A stretch of 64,000 nt of DNA from Streptomyces rhizosphaerihabitans (lineage in GTDB: Bacteria; Actinomycetota; Actinomycetes; Streptomycetales; Streptomycetaceae), in assembly GCF_025399795.1 (NCBI RefSeq), contig NZ_JAODTZ010000020.1:62001-126000 (forward strand), given 5' to 3'. A model generated the notes under the pieces. It ran no database searches. It saw only the letters and a list, made by a program, of their open reading frames with translations, and had not been told where the DNA came from. A program made the translations under genes and the position numbers. Shown here piece after piece: positions 36,901 to 45,550 of this stretch; positions within the stretch are counted from its first letter, which is position 1, and the number at the start of each line of letters is the position of its first letter.

Positions 36901-37273
36901 CGAATGGCCCGGAGTCGACCTTGTAGCGCAGGCTCATCGCGCTTGTCCGTATGGTGAGCCAGCCGTTGGAGGTGCCGGCACTGTATGCGGCCGGCTCGAA
37001 CCCCTCGCGGCCGATGGCGTTGAACGTCGGTTCGTCGGTGAACTTCCGGTCGCCCGCGTATTCGGTACGGATCAGTGTGGGTGAGAGGATCTCGAAGCGT
37101 GCGTCCCCCGATGAGAGGGTTGGGATTCGAGGGCCGTGCGCACCACCGGCTGACGCCAAGTCAGCGCCTGTCAGTGTCATGGTGGCGGCCACGGCAAGGG
37201 CAGCGGCGACGCTCACCTGCTGTCGCACGGATCTCAGCCGTCGCCTCTTCGGACCAGTCGTCATGCGCAACAT
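33944..37273 (-). CDS. secreted GH31 alpha-glycosidase with two CBM35-like modules
   Basis: 1109 residues from the ATG at 37273 (an ATG at 37264 is an alternative). Signal peptide (VSVAAALAVAATMTLTGADLASA). Two CBM35-like modules, about 150-280 and 295-435, each begin with CEAE and contain Y-A-N-G/S-GGDG. The GH31 catalytic barrel (about 450-950) has the nucleophile region FWWLDWCCDAS and acid/base region FTGDTSSTWG, then TRWVQ-like and IDRLHSNHSDRLPW segments and C-terminal beta domains (YFYGSDILVAPV; LWLPPGQW-like). It should hydrolyse alpha-linked glucosides or xylosides outside the cell. The second module contains a degenerate Gly-Thr-Asn-Thr repeat. Confidence 0.92.
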   Translation of the reverse strand: MLRMTTGPKRRRLRSVRQQVSVAAALAVAATMTLTGADLASAGGAHGPRIPTLSSGDARFEILSPTLIRTEYAGDRKFTDEPTFNAIGREGFEPAAYSAGTSNGWLTIRTSAMSLRYKVDSGPFDAQNLSVRMTAGSTPVTAAPWQRLTCALGTLCEAENVRLNGLSVASDHGGHTGTGFVAGFEGTGSSASADIDVKNDGAYQFDLRYANSRGGDGQSRTRTLTLSADGGAPQTVSLPVTANWDTWNVATASVHLGAGHHTLALTRTAADSGNVNVDSVALVRPGDAYPPVSSTAITDCPYGVSCEAEAGRIGGTAVNATDHQGYAGSGFVGDLHQGSSLTTHVVGVPADGVYTLRVRYANGVGGDGLHQNRTATVSAVGTNTAIGTNTTAGTDTTLSFPTTKDWDDWQTASVPVTLTAGTDDVTLNCPEAASCHINADTVSVAAPEAAAPPPHIALGGYRRGLDGVTGNENSLLTTPGLLNQDGWYLLDDTPSALYDTTAQKAVPRPDHGAAPYQDGYVFGYGHDYKRGLGDLATLTGPPALLPQWAYGVWYSEYIDRTAADYQNAILPAFRSEGAPLDVLVTDTDFKAVNNWSGWEMDPAKFPDPKGFFDWSASQGLHNTLNVHPSILASDPQFAQAQATAKGKLTKGGCASGANVENNCYTFDFGDPDQLKAYMDLHQAMDQQGNDFWWLDWCCDASQSSLAGVTPDAWINQQYATAAAKTLGRGFVLSRAYGSLQAAGYSGQQGLPTGPWADKRSTVHFTGDTSSTWGTLKLEVGYTPGESAATGMAAITHDIGGHNDTTGLTGSETYTEGGQRRTTHKLPDDLYARWVQFGAFQPIDRLHSNHSDRLPWQYGATARQSADKFLNLRENLVPYTYTLAEEANRTGVPIVRPTYLEYPEEPQAYAAADSEYFYGSDILVAPVTTPGTSATTSVWLPPGQWTNYFTGETYTGGGTQEVTADLNSMPVFIKAGGILPTRTHNVSSDDRNPLTDVTLTVAAGASGSFHLYEDNGTTKHKNQSATTTIRYRQNGSHHTLSIRPVRGSFPGQVKTRLWTLSILGTHAPTKVSATGMQLSPHAYHWDSTSKVLTITLPRQSVHAPITVTYQ

Positions 37274-37561
37274 CCGTTCTGCTTGCTGTGGGGAACCCTT
37301 CTCCGTATGCCGGTTGAGACTTGGAGTCGGGATTCCCGCCTGCGGGCAATGTTCGGGCTGCGGCCTCCTCCGGGAGCGCGGCGGTACAGGATGAAACCCT
37401 CCTCGGACCCCGCCCACAGAGATCAGCACTTGGCATCAGAGCATGTCCACTCTCACAGTGTCCATATGGGCGACCGCAGAGTTCCGGCCGGTCGAAGCCG
37501 CATGCTTCCAGGAACTTTGGGCTGCCCGGCGGGGAAGTCGTCCCGTCCCGAGGGTGGTGGT

Positions 37562-38396
37562 TCACCGTCCGGCCGCGCGGGCGGCGCGGGCCGTGGGGAG
37601 GTAGCGGAGGCGCTCCGGGAGCAGGGGGACGAGGGTGCGTACGACCGCGCCGAAGCGACACAGCCTGCGTTCGTCCCCCGGCGTCCAGGGAACGCCGAGC
37701 CGGTCCCGCGCGGCGGGCGGGAGCAGGCCCACGGTGACGAAGACGTGCAGGCGGCCCAGTGGCCGGCGGAGCAGCGGCCAGAGCCCTCGCAGCAGCCTGC
37801 CCGAACCGGGAGGCGGGGCGATGGGGCGGCCGGGGTCAAGCAGTTCCCGGACCACGACGGTGCTCTCCAGTTCCTCCTGGATCATCGTGTCGAAGTACGG
37901 CCAGAACTCCTCGGGGGTGGCCGGCATGTCGCGGTCGTTGATGCCGAGGATGGCGCCGAGTCGCAGCAGTTCGTCGTAGAGGCGGCGCTCGTCCTCGGGG
38001 GACAGCGGCCGGGACAGGTAGCGGGCTGCCCGCAGGAACAACCGGGTAGGCGGTGGCGTGCACCCAGGCGTAGTAGGCGGGGGTGAGCGCGTGGTAGCTG
38101 CGGCCCCGGGTGTCGGTGCCGCTGACGGACTTGTGCAGGCGGCGCAGGCGGCGCCCCTCCTCGATCGCCCGCTCGCCGCCGTAGACCCACAACTGGAGTG
38201 ATTCCAGCGAGCGTTCGGCGCGCCCCCAGGGGTCCGTGCGGAACACCGAGTGGTCGTCGACGCCCGCGCCGACCGCCGGGTGGGCGACCTGGAGGACGAG
38301 GGCGGCGGGCAGCGAGAGCAGGAGCCGTACGTCGCCCGCGATCTCCCACAGGATCGTCCCCGGGGCGAGCGGTGCGGGCTGGGCGGTCGGCTTCAT
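37562..38396 (-). pseudogene. MpaB/DUF2236 family oxygenase, frameshifted
   Basis: The frame from 38396 reads LLSLPAALVLQVAHPAVGAG, DDHSVFRTDPWGR, YGGERAIEEGRRLRRLH and YHALTPAYYAWVHATAY, then shifts. An extra C in the CCC run at 38044-38046 moves the rest (LFLRAARYLSRPLS onward to 37562) into another frame. Without it a normal protein of about 277 residues results. It could be a genuine lesion or a sequencing slip. Its start codon lies two bases past the stop of the next MpaB gene, so the pair was one operon. Confidence 0.85.
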
Positions 38397-38397
38397 G

Positions 38398-39327
38398 TCA
38401 CCTCGCCCCCAGCGGACGGCGCGCGGCGGGATCGGTGCCCGGCCGGTGGGTGGCCCAGTAGGCGACGGCGAGCGTGCCGGTGATGCGGAACGGGGGCGGG
38501 ACGAGCAGCATCAGGAATCTCACGACGAGGGCGAAGCGCCGCAGGGCGCGCTGCTGCCGACGGCTCCAGGTGAGGTGGAGCCTGTCGCGCAGGCGGGGCG
38601 GCAGGGTGCCGACGGTGACCAACAGCGCGTAGTGGGCGGCTATTCGAGCAACGGGCCGCCATAGCACGCCCGGGAGCAGGCGGAACGGCTTTGCCGGGTG
38701 GACGAGTTCGTCGACGACGTCCCGCACGGACTGGTTGTACTCCAACCGGTTGTCGACCATGTCGTCGTAGTACGCGGTGAACGCCGCCCAGTCCGGGGGC
38801 AGATGGTGGTCCTTGAGGCCCCAGACCCGTCCGACGTCCCGCATCTCGCGGTAGTACTCCTCTGTCTCCTCTTCGGTCATGCCCTTGCCGAACAGGCTCT
38901 GCGCGTCGACGGGTCCTTTGACGAGGGTCGCGTGCACCCAGTGATAGGCCTCCGGGTTGAGCGCGTGATAGCGGCGGCCCGCGGAGTCGGTGCCCTTCAT
39001 TCCGGCGTGTACGTGGATCAGGCGCCGTGCCTCGTCGGTGGCGGCGCGCTGTCCTCCGTAGATGACGGTGCTGAGCGAGAGCAGGGTGCGGATCAGGCGG
39101 GGCCAGGGTTCGGCGCGGAAGTTGCTGTGGTCCTCGACGCCGGCGCCGACGACGGGGTGCGCGACCTGGAGCAGGAGCAGCTGGGGCGCCATGAGGGTGG
39201 CACGGGCGTCCCCGAAATGACGCCAGGCCATTCCGCCCCGACAAGGCGCTCTCACTCCGGAGGATTCCTCAACTCCCTTGGAACGTACGGGTGTTGGATC
39301 GGCCGGCAGGTGCGGCAGAGCAGCCAT
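38398..39327 (-). CDS. MpaB/DUF2236 family oxygenase
   Basis: 309 residues. Family signatures: LLLLQVAHPVVGAGVEDHSNF with heme-region His, YGGQRAATDEARRLIHVH, YHALNPEAYHWVHATLV, and DWAAFTAYYDDMVDN. DUF2236 proteins include MpaB' (fungal heme oxygenase) and latex-clearing protein, which cleave C=C bonds of isoprenoid chains. The ATG at 39327 begins a polar leader; a later start is possible. It is divergent from the DUF6230 operon and upstream of the broken paralogue. Confidence 0.85.
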   Translation of the reverse strand: MAALPHLPADPTPVRSKGVEESSGVRAPCRGGMAWRHFGDARATLMAPQLLLLQVAHPVVGAGVEDHSNFRAEPWPRLIRTLLSLSTVIYGGQRAATDEARRLIHVHAGMKGTDSAGRRYHALNPEAYHWVHATLVKGPVDAQSLFGKGMTEEETEEYYREMRDVGRVWGLKDHHLPPDWAAFTAYYDDMVDNRLEYNQSVRDVVDELVHPAKPFRLLPGVLWRPVARIAAHYALLVTVGTLPPRLRDRLHLTWSRRQQRALRRFALVVRFLMLLVPPPFRITGTLAVAYWATHRPGTDPAARRPLGAR

Positions 39328-39357
39328 GACGCCTCCGTTTCTCCGTTGCGTCCGGAG

Positions 39358-39387
39358 TATTGACGTGCCCGGTGAAACAAGTCAATA
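39358..39387. promoter_or_regulatory. inverted repeat in the MpaB/DUF6230 divergent promoter
   Basis: Perfect TATTGAC ... GTCAATA arms (39358-39364, 39381-39387) separated by 16 bp. The DNA here is locally AT-rich, unlike its surroundings, so this is a candidate operator for one of the two TetR regulators of the locus. Confidence 0.5.
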
Positions 39388-39463
39388 GTTTTTGTATCTT
39401 CGACTCATCGACGGCCTCCCAACGCTCACCGCCATCACCTCAGCCCTGCGAAAGGGACTTCCC

Positions 39464-40096
39464 ATGAGTGACAGATGCACCTATACCGGGACGAGTACCC
39501 CGGGTGCGGGTCGTACGCACTGGAAACGCAGCGCCGTCATGTTCGTCCCCTGCACCCTGGCCGTGGGGGCACTCGGCATCGCCCTCGCCCAGGGGGCGCT
39601 CGCCGCGTCCTTCGCCGTCTCCGGCGCCGCGTTCAAGGTCTCCGCCTCGGAGATCACCGCGGAGGGCATGTCGTCGTTCCCCTCCTCCATCGGCGACTCC
39701 GCTGACGACGCCAAACCCGTGCTGCTGGCCGCCGTCAAGAACGGCACGGTCTCCGACGTGTGCGTCTCGCTCAAGCAGAAGCTTCCGCTGGTCGGGGACA
39801 TCACCATGCTGGTGCACTCCGGGGCGGACAAGCCGCTCGAAGGCAGCAACCTCGTGGTGAACGCGGACGCCCTCACCGGAGGCGGCGGCAAGGTCACCGG
39901 AGTCCAGGTCGGCCGCGACGCCTCCACTCTGACCGGTGCGCCCGGTGTCACCGGGCCCAAGGGCACCTTCGGGGTCCAGGCGAGCACCGCGGTCGCCCAT
40001 GACGTCGAGAGCACCGCGTACGCCGCCAACGGGGGCGCCCTCACGCTGGAGAAGCTGGAGATCGAGTTCAGCCGCACCGGCAAGCAGTGCTTCTGA
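39464..40096 (+). CDS. secreted DUF6230 family protein
   Basis: 210 residues from the ATG at 39464. It has an uncleaved or cleaved N-terminal membrane segment (AVMFVPCTLAVGALGIALAQGALA), then a beta-rich domain (SFAVSGAAFKVSASEITAEGM; LPLVGDITMLVHSG; LEKLEIEFSRTGKQCF) typical of DUF6230, a family sometimes labelled cholesterol esterase without proof. It is the first of four plus-strand genes (DUF6230, DUF6114, MpaB, ALDH). A Cys in SDVCVSLKQ and one near the C-terminus may pair. Confidence 0.85.
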   Translation: MSDRCTYTGTSTPGAGRTHWKRSAVMFVPCTLAVGALGIALAQGALAASFAVSGAAFKVSASEITAEGMSSFPSSIGDSADDAKPVLLAAVKNGTVSDVCVSLKQKLPLVGDITMLVHSGADKPLEGSNLVVNADALTGGGGKVTGVQVGRDASTLTGAPGVTGPKGTFGVQASTAVAHDVESTAYAANGGALTLEKLEIEFSRTGKQCF

Positions 40097-40120
40097 CGGC
40101 GACGAAGGACGGACTCGGTC

Positions 40121-41671
40121 ATGTTCAGCTTCGTCCTCGGCTTCCTGTCGGAACTGGCGCGCGAGACCGGCGACTGGTTCGACCGGATCCTGCCCGCGCC
40201 CCGGCTGCGCCGCTCCCTGCGCGGCCGGCGGCGCGGGCGTCCGTTCTGGGCAGCGGTTTGGGTCATCGCGGGAGGCGTGGAGATGGTCGCCATCCCGCTG
40301 GCCCCGCTCCCCCTGATGATCAAGATCGGCGTGGGCGCCATGTCGGCCGTCGGCATCAGTCTGGTGCTGATCGCGGGCGGCCTCTTCTTCCTCTTCGAGC
40401 CCGACCAGCGGATGTTCGTCTCCGTAGTCACCGCCATCGCCTCGCTGACCTCGATGGCGACGACGAACCTGGGCGGCTTCGGCGTCGGCATGATGGCCGG
40501 GCTGATCGGCTCCTCGCTGGCGTTCGGCTGGATGCCCGACCCCGTCCGCGAGACGGACGGCGACGACGGGGACCGGCTGCCCGGCCCGTCAGGGACCGGG
40601 CAGGGCGATCCGGCCCCGGCGGAACCTGCCGAGGCCGCACCCGGCGCGACGGGCATGCCGCGGGAGGGCGGTGCCCCGAAGGACCAGGAGGTCAGTGCCC
40701 CAAAAGCCCGTGAGGACCGTGCCCGCTCCGGCAGCCGCCGGAGGCCCGCCCGGAGCCCGGCCCTCTTCGTGGTGAGCGCGATGGTGGTGACGGCCGGACT
40801 CCCGGCCGTCGGCACCGCCGCCGCCGCACCGGGCACGGACGTGTTCCCGCTCCCCCGGCCCACCCTGGCCCGGCCCTGGGATTCCGCCCCGTCCCCCTCC
40901 CCCACTCCCACCCCCTCACCGGGCGGTACCGGCTCCGCATCGGCTCCTCCCGCTGCGGCCGGATCACCGCAGGCCACCGGAGACACGGACGCGGACAGCG
41001 GCGATTCGCCGGACCAGGACGACAGCCAGGGGCCGGGAGAACGGGACGACCGGGCCGGGGCCGCCCGGGTCACGCTCCCGTGTCTCACAGGCGTCGACAC
41101 CGGAGGGCTCCCCGACCCCGACCAGGAGCTGGAGGAGGCCACCCCCGGCAAGACCTCAGCCGACCCGGACGACCTGACCGCGCTGCGCCCGCCGGTCGTC
41201 GTCGGCGACCGGCCGGGGCGCCCCCGGTCGACCTATCCGATCAGCCCCGACCACCCCGAGGTCGGCGCCGACACCCTGACCGCGTACGGCGCCATCATCC
41301 ACGGCGCGGCATATCTCCCGACGGCCGACGGCGGACGGATGAAGGTGCTGTGGGTGCACGCCGACCGGCTGATCGCGGACAACTACACCTTCCGTCTGGA
41401 GGGCGCGGGCCAGGTCCGGACGATCGACGTGGACCTCGACATCCCGCAGGTCGACATCTACGTCACACAGCTCACCGGCTCCATCACCATCCCCGTACTC
41501 GGCGTCGCCACCCCGCGCATCTGTGTCGGCGCCGACATCGTCCCGGCGAACCTCCCTGTCGCCGTACAGCTGCCGAAGCTGTCGGTGACCGCGGTGGAGG
41601 CCGGCCAGGTGCTGGTCGACGCCGAGACCGTCAACTTCGCCGACCTGTCCATGCACAGCAAAGACCGATAG
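40121..41671 (+). CDS. DUF6114 membrane protein with large extracytoplasmic domain
   Basis: 516 residues. Residues 1-140 are DUF6114: an amphipathic start, a basic loop (RLRRSLRGRRRGRPF) and four membrane segments (about 43-62, 64-84, 86-104, 112-135). A charged linker (145-205), another hydrophobic helix (about 210-232) and a Pro/Ser/Thr-rich stretch follow. The last 180 residues form a beta-rich domain (TAYGAIIHGAAYLPTADGG; VRTIDVDLDIPQVDIYVTQL; CVGADIVPANLPV) like that of DUF6230. It follows DUF6230 by 24 bp and is likely its membrane partner. Confidence 0.85.
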   Translation: MFSFVLGFLSELARETGDWFDRILPAPRLRRSLRGRRRGRPFWAAVWVIAGGVEMVAIPLAPLPLMIKIGVGAMSAVGISLVLIAGGLFFLFEPDQRMFVSVVTAIASLTSMATTNLGGFGVGMMAGLIGSSLAFGWMPDPVRETDGDDGDRLPGPSGTGQGDPAPAEPAEAAPGATGMPREGGAPKDQEVSAPKAREDRARSGSRRRPARSPALFVVSAMVVTAGLPAVGTAAAAPGTDVFPLPRPTLARPWDSAPSPSPTPTPSPGGTGSASAPPAAAGSPQATGDTDADSGDSPDQDDSQGPGERDDRAGAARVTLPCLTGVDTGGLPDPDQELEEATPGKTSADPDDLTALRPPVVVGDRPGRPRSTYPISPDHPEVGADTLTAYGAIIHGAAYLPTADGGRMKVLWVHADRLIADNYTFRLEGAGQVRTIDVDLDIPQVDIYVTQLTGSITIPVLGVATPRICVGADIVPANLPVAVQLPKLSVTAVEAGQVLVDAETVNFADLSMHSKDR

Positions 41672-41683
41672 GAGACCGTCCCC

Positions 41684-42745
41684 ATGGGCCGCTACAGCCG
41701 GCTCCACCGCATCCGGCGGATGGACCCGCACCAGGACTACGAGGAGATCTTCCGCTGGGTCACGCAGTACGAGTTCCCCTGGGACTACCTTCAGGGCGTC
41801 TCGGTCGCCTTCCTGCGGGACTACGGCGTACCGCGCATCTCCCGACTTCTGGACCGCACGCAGGAGTTCGAGCGCGCCGGGCAGAAAAGGTACGACGACA
41901 AGGTGCTGATCGCCCACGAGATGGTCCGCGACGGTATGGAATCCGAGCAGGCCCGTGCCGCCGCCCGCCATCTCAACCGCATCCACGGCCGCTACCGCAT
42001 ACCCAACGACGACTACCTCTACGTCCTGGCCACGACCGTGGTGGGTCCCAAACGGTGGATCGACCGGTACGGCTGGCGGGCACTGTCCGAGCAGGAGACC
42101 GAGAGCCTCGCACTCGTGGGGCGGCGCATGGGCGAGCTGATGGGCATCACCGGCATACCCGCCGACTACGCGGGCTTCGCCCACCTGCACGACACCTACG
42201 AGCAGAGGATGTTCGCGTACGACCCGGCCAACCGGCGGGTCGCCGCGGCGACGCTGAGGGTCGTCACCCAGTGGTATCCGAACCTGCTGCGCCCCCTGGT
42301 GGCGCGTGCCTCGCTCGCCGTCCTCGACGAACCGCTGCTCACCGCGCTGGGCTTCCGTCCGCAGCCGCGTCCGGTCCGCAGTGCCGCCCACCACGCCCTG
42401 CGCACCCGGGCCGCACTGCTGCGCCACCTGCCGCCGCGGCCCGACTGGTGGCCGTACCGGAACAAGCCCCGCAGCTACCCCTTCGGCTGGACCCTGGACG
42501 ACCTCGGCCCGCACTGGGCCCAGAGCAGGCCGCTGCAGCCTCTCCTGGACGAAGGTTCCGCGGCCACGGACAGAACACCCGCACCCCGGCCGCCCGTGGA
42601 CCGGCAGCAGGCCCGCGAACGGACGGCGGACGAGCCACCCGCGGCCATCACTCCCTCTCCGGCGGACGAACCGGACGAACCACCGGAGCCCTTCACTCCC
42701 CCCACCCGTCCGGCGGACCGGCACACACCTCAGGAGCAGCGATGA
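41684..42745 (+). CDS. MpaB/DUF2236 (latex-clearing-like) oxygenase
   Basis: 353 residues; AGGAGA precedes the ATG at 41684, 12 bp after the DUF6114 stop. Typical segments: DYEEIFRWVTQYEFPWDY, LRDYGVPRISRLL, HLNRIHGRYRIPNDDYLYVL (the heme-ligand His region), GWRALSEQETESL and PADYAGFAHLHDTYE. The C-terminal 65 residues are Pro/Glu-rich and probably disordered. Unlike the two minus-strand paralogues it belongs to the longer subgroup whose region 'RIPNDDYLYV' is shared with MpaB'. Its stop overlaps the aldehyde dehydrogenase start (ATGA). Confidence 0.85.
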   Translation: MGRYSRLHRIRRMDPHQDYEEIFRWVTQYEFPWDYLQGVSVAFLRDYGVPRISRLLDRTQEFERAGQKRYDDKVLIAHEMVRDGMESEQARAAARHLNRIHGRYRIPNDDYLYVLATTVVGPKRWIDRYGWRALSEQETESLALVGRRMGELMGITGIPADYAGFAHLHDTYEQRMFAYDPANRRVAAATLRVVTQWYPNLLRPLVARASLAVLDEPLLTALGFRPQPRPVRSAAHHALRTRAALLRHLPPRPDWWPYRNKPRSYPFGWTLDDLGPHWAQSRPLQPLLDEGSAATDRTPAPRPPVDRQQARERTADEPPAAITPSPADEPDEPPEPFTPPTRPADRHTPQEQR

Positions 42746-43612
42746 CCCGGACGGACCGAGAAGCCGCGTCGCACCCGGCGGCCTTCACCGTCCACGCCCC
42801 GGCGACGGGCAAGGCGCTCGCCGACCACCCGGTCGACGGACCGGCGGAGGTGGCCCGCGCCGTGCGGCGGGCCCGGTCGGCCGCGGCCCGCTGGGCGGCA
42901 CTGCCCGCGGCCCGGCGATGAGCAACGCCGGCCAGACCTGCGCGGGCGTCGAACGCGTCTACGTCGTACGGGAGGTGCACGCCGCCCTGTGCCGCAAGGT
43001 GGTGGAGCGGGCCGGTGCGCTGAGTGTCGGCCCGGGCCGGACTCCGTGTACGGTCCGATGACGATGCCGGGGCAGGCGACGGTGGTCCAACGGCACGTGG
43101 ACGAAGCGCTGGCGGCCGGTGCGCGCGCACTGCTGGGCGGATCGGCGTCGGTTTCCGGGGCGTACGTGACGCCGGTCGTCCTCGCCGACGTACCGGAGGA
43201 CTCGCCCGCGATGAGGGAAGAGACCCTCGGGCCGACGGTGGCGATCAACGCGGTGGCCGACACGGACGAGGCGATCGAGCGCGCCAACGCCTCCCCCTAC
43301 GCGCTGGGCGCCTCGGTGTTCAGCGGCGACCGACGCGCCGGCGCCGCGATCGCCGCCCGGCTGCGGGCCGGTGCGGTCTCCGTCAACTCCGTGCTCGGCT
43401 TCGCAGCCGTGCCCGCGCTGCCGTTCGGCGGCTCGGGGGATTCCGGTTTCGGACGCGTCCATGGCGCGGACGGGCTGCGGGCCTTCACCGCACCCCAGTC
43501 CGTCACGGTCCAGCGCTTCGCCCCGCCGGTGAACCTGACGTCGTTCACCGCTGCGGCGGCCGCCCGGGCCCGCGCGGTCTCCTTCGCGCGGTGGCTGCAC
43601 CAACGGCGCTGA
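42742..43612 (+). pseudogene. aldehyde dehydrogenase remnant with internal deletion
   Basis: The first 59 codons (FTVHAPATGKALADHP onward) are an ALDH amino terminus ending at a TGA (42919). Directly after it another frame reads MSNAGQTCAGVERVYV, the catalytic-cysteine region. So about 200 codons covering the NAD-binding part and catalytic Glu are gone. A second shift near 43040 leads into GPMTMPGQ and the intact tail (ASPYALGASVFSGD; PFGGSGDSGFGRVHG). About 285 of 480-500 residues remain, so it cannot be functional. Confidence 0.92.
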
Positions 43613-43635
43613 GGCGCCGCACCGGAGACGGACCG

Positions 43636-44262
43636 TCAGGCGTCGAGGAGCGGGGCGAGGTACCGGCGGGCGAACGCGCGGGCCTGGTCCTCGTCCTCCA
43701 TCTCGATGCAGCTGGACGGGTTCAGCAGGAAGGAGACCGCGACGCGGATCATGAGTTCGGCGACCGGCCGGGGGTCGGATTCGGGGTGCCCCTCCGCCTG
43801 CTGGGCCCTGCGCAGATGCGCTGTCAGGTAGTCGCAGGTGGCCGCGAGCGCGGGCCCGCCCTGAACGGTCAGGTAGGGCAGCACCACCTCGGGTTCGAGG
43901 CGCAGCAGACCGCCGAAGAGCGGATGGGCCCTGGTGTACCGCAGGGCCACCACGAAGCCCTCGACGACCCGCTCGGCCATGGTCGGCAGAGGTGCCACCG
44001 CGGAGTCCAGCTTCTGGAAGAACCTGCTGCCCTCGCGCAGCAGGCAGGCCTCGACCAGTCCGTCCTTGTTCTGGAAGCGGCGGTAGATCGTGACCCGCGA
44101 GACCCCCGCCCGTTTGGCGACGTCGTCCACCGAGGAGCGACGCAGGCCGAAGGTCGTGAACTGCTCCAGCGCACCGTCCAGGATGCGCCGCGCCACCTTT
44201 TCCTCGGTCTCGGGCCGGGCGATGGCCCGCGCGAGCAGGGAGTCGTTCGCAGATGTCTTCAT
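43636..44262 (-). CDS. TetR family regulator
   Basis: 208 residues from the ATG at 44262 (GAGGAG upstream). HTH: ALEQFTTFGLRRSSVDDVAKRAGVSRVTIYRRF. The C-terminal half is a TetR ligand domain. It is divergent from the acyl-CoA dehydrogenase gene and convergent with the broken aldehyde dehydrogenase, and probably regulates the lipid-oxidation locus. Confidence 0.9.
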   Translation of the reverse strand: MKTSANDSLLARAIARPETEEKVARRILDGALEQFTTFGLRRSSVDDVAKRAGVSRVTIYRRFQNKDGLVEACLLREGSRFFQKLDSAVAPLPTMAERVVEGFVVALRYTRAHPLFGGLLRLEPEVVLPYLTVQGGPALAATCDYLTAHLRRAQQAEGHPESDPRPVAELMIRVAVSFLLNPSSCIEMEDEDQARAFARRYLAPLLDA

Positions 44263-44353
44263 GGTGCTCCTCACGATACCGCCCCATCCACCCCGAAGAG
44301 ACTATGAAACATTCTGCATTTCTTTGTAACTCATCCGGAACCCGGAGGACCCT

Positions 44354-45483
44354 ATGAGCGCCCGACTCACCCCGGAACAGGCCGACTTCGCCGCGACTTC
44401 GCCAAGCGCGAGTGCGGCACACGTGAACAGCGCGACGCACTGACCATGAGCGGCCGTGAGACGCACAGCGCCGAGCTCTACGCCAGGCTCGCCGACTTCG
44501 GCTGGCTCGGTGTGTGCCTGCCGGAGGAGTACGGCGGTGCGGGCGGCGGACTCGCCGACGCCTGCCTGTTCCTGGAGGAGACGTCCTACGGGATGGTCCC
44601 CGCGGGCGGCTTCGTCACCACCGTCATCAGCGCCAAGGCCTACGAACGGTTCGGCACCGGGCGACAGAAGGCCGAGGTGCTCACCGGCGCGGTGCGGGGC
44701 GCGGTCCTCGCCATAGCCATGTCGGAGCCCGCGGCCGGCTCCGACGTGGGCGCGCTGAGCTGCCGCGCGCGACGGGGGCCGGACGGCGGCTGGCTGATCG
44801 ACGGACAGAAGACCTGGATCTCCAACGCCCATGTGGCCGACAGCATCCTGCTCGTGGCGCGTACCAGCGGGGCCAAGCACGCCGGGCTCACCATGTTCCA
44901 CGTTCCGTCAGACACCCCCGGCGTGGAGATCCGGGGCATCGAGACCATGGGCGGCCGGGAGGTGAACGACGTCTCCTTCAGCGATGTGCGGCTGCCCTCG
45001 AACGCCGTCGTCGGGGAGGTCGACAACGGGTGGCGGCAGCTGATGGCCGGACTGAACCACGAGCGGCTCTTCCTGGCCGCCGACATGCTCGGCCTGGCCC
45101 GGCGCGCCTTCGACGACACTGTCGCCTACGTCCGCGAGCGCGAACAGTTCGGCCGACCGGTCGGCTCGTTCCAGGCTCTGCGGCACCGGATCGCCGATCT
45201 CGCCGTGGAGATCGAGTGCACCCGGCTGCTGGTCCGGGAGGTGGCCGCGGACTGCGACGCCGAACCGGACCGGCTCTTCCCCCGCGAGGCGTCCATGGCG
45301 AAGCTCAAAGCCACCGAGACCGCCAAGCGGGCCGCCCTGGAAGGCATGCAGATGATGGGCGGCTACGGCTACGCCACCGAGTACGACATGGAACGCCATC
45401 TGCGGGCGGCGGTCGTCTCCACCGTCTACGGCGGGACCAGCGAGATCCAACGGGACTTGATCGGCAAGAGTTACGGGCTCTGA
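44354..45483 (+). pseudogene. acyl-CoA dehydrogenase, frame-disrupted at the N-terminus
   Basis: The natural start (ATG 44354, GGAGGA upstream) reads MSARLTPEQADFAA and then leaves frame. The following sense (DFAKRECGTREQRDALT) lies in a second frame that joins ATG 44446 and runs to 45483. The frame changes between two copies of GACTTCGCC near 44381-44402, suggesting a short slippage deletion. From 44446 the rest is intact: AMSEPAAGSDVGALS, KTWISNAHVADS, FGRPVGSFQALRHRIADLAVE and YGGTSEIQRDLIG. A protein starting at 44446 would lack about 35 residues of the first helices. The Glu often found in YEGTS is Gly here. Confidence 0.8.
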
Positions 45484-45494
45484 CGTACGGGGCC

Positions 45495-45531
45495 CGGCGG
45501 GCGCTTTCGCTGCGGGGTGAAGCGCCCGCCG
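45495..45531. terminator. bidirectional hairpin terminator
   Basis: Perfect 12-bp arms (45495-45506, 45520-45531) between the convergent acyl-CoA dehydrogenase and acyl-CoA synthetase genes. Confidence 0.85.
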
Positions 45532-45550
45532 CCGTGTTCCGGACCGAGGA

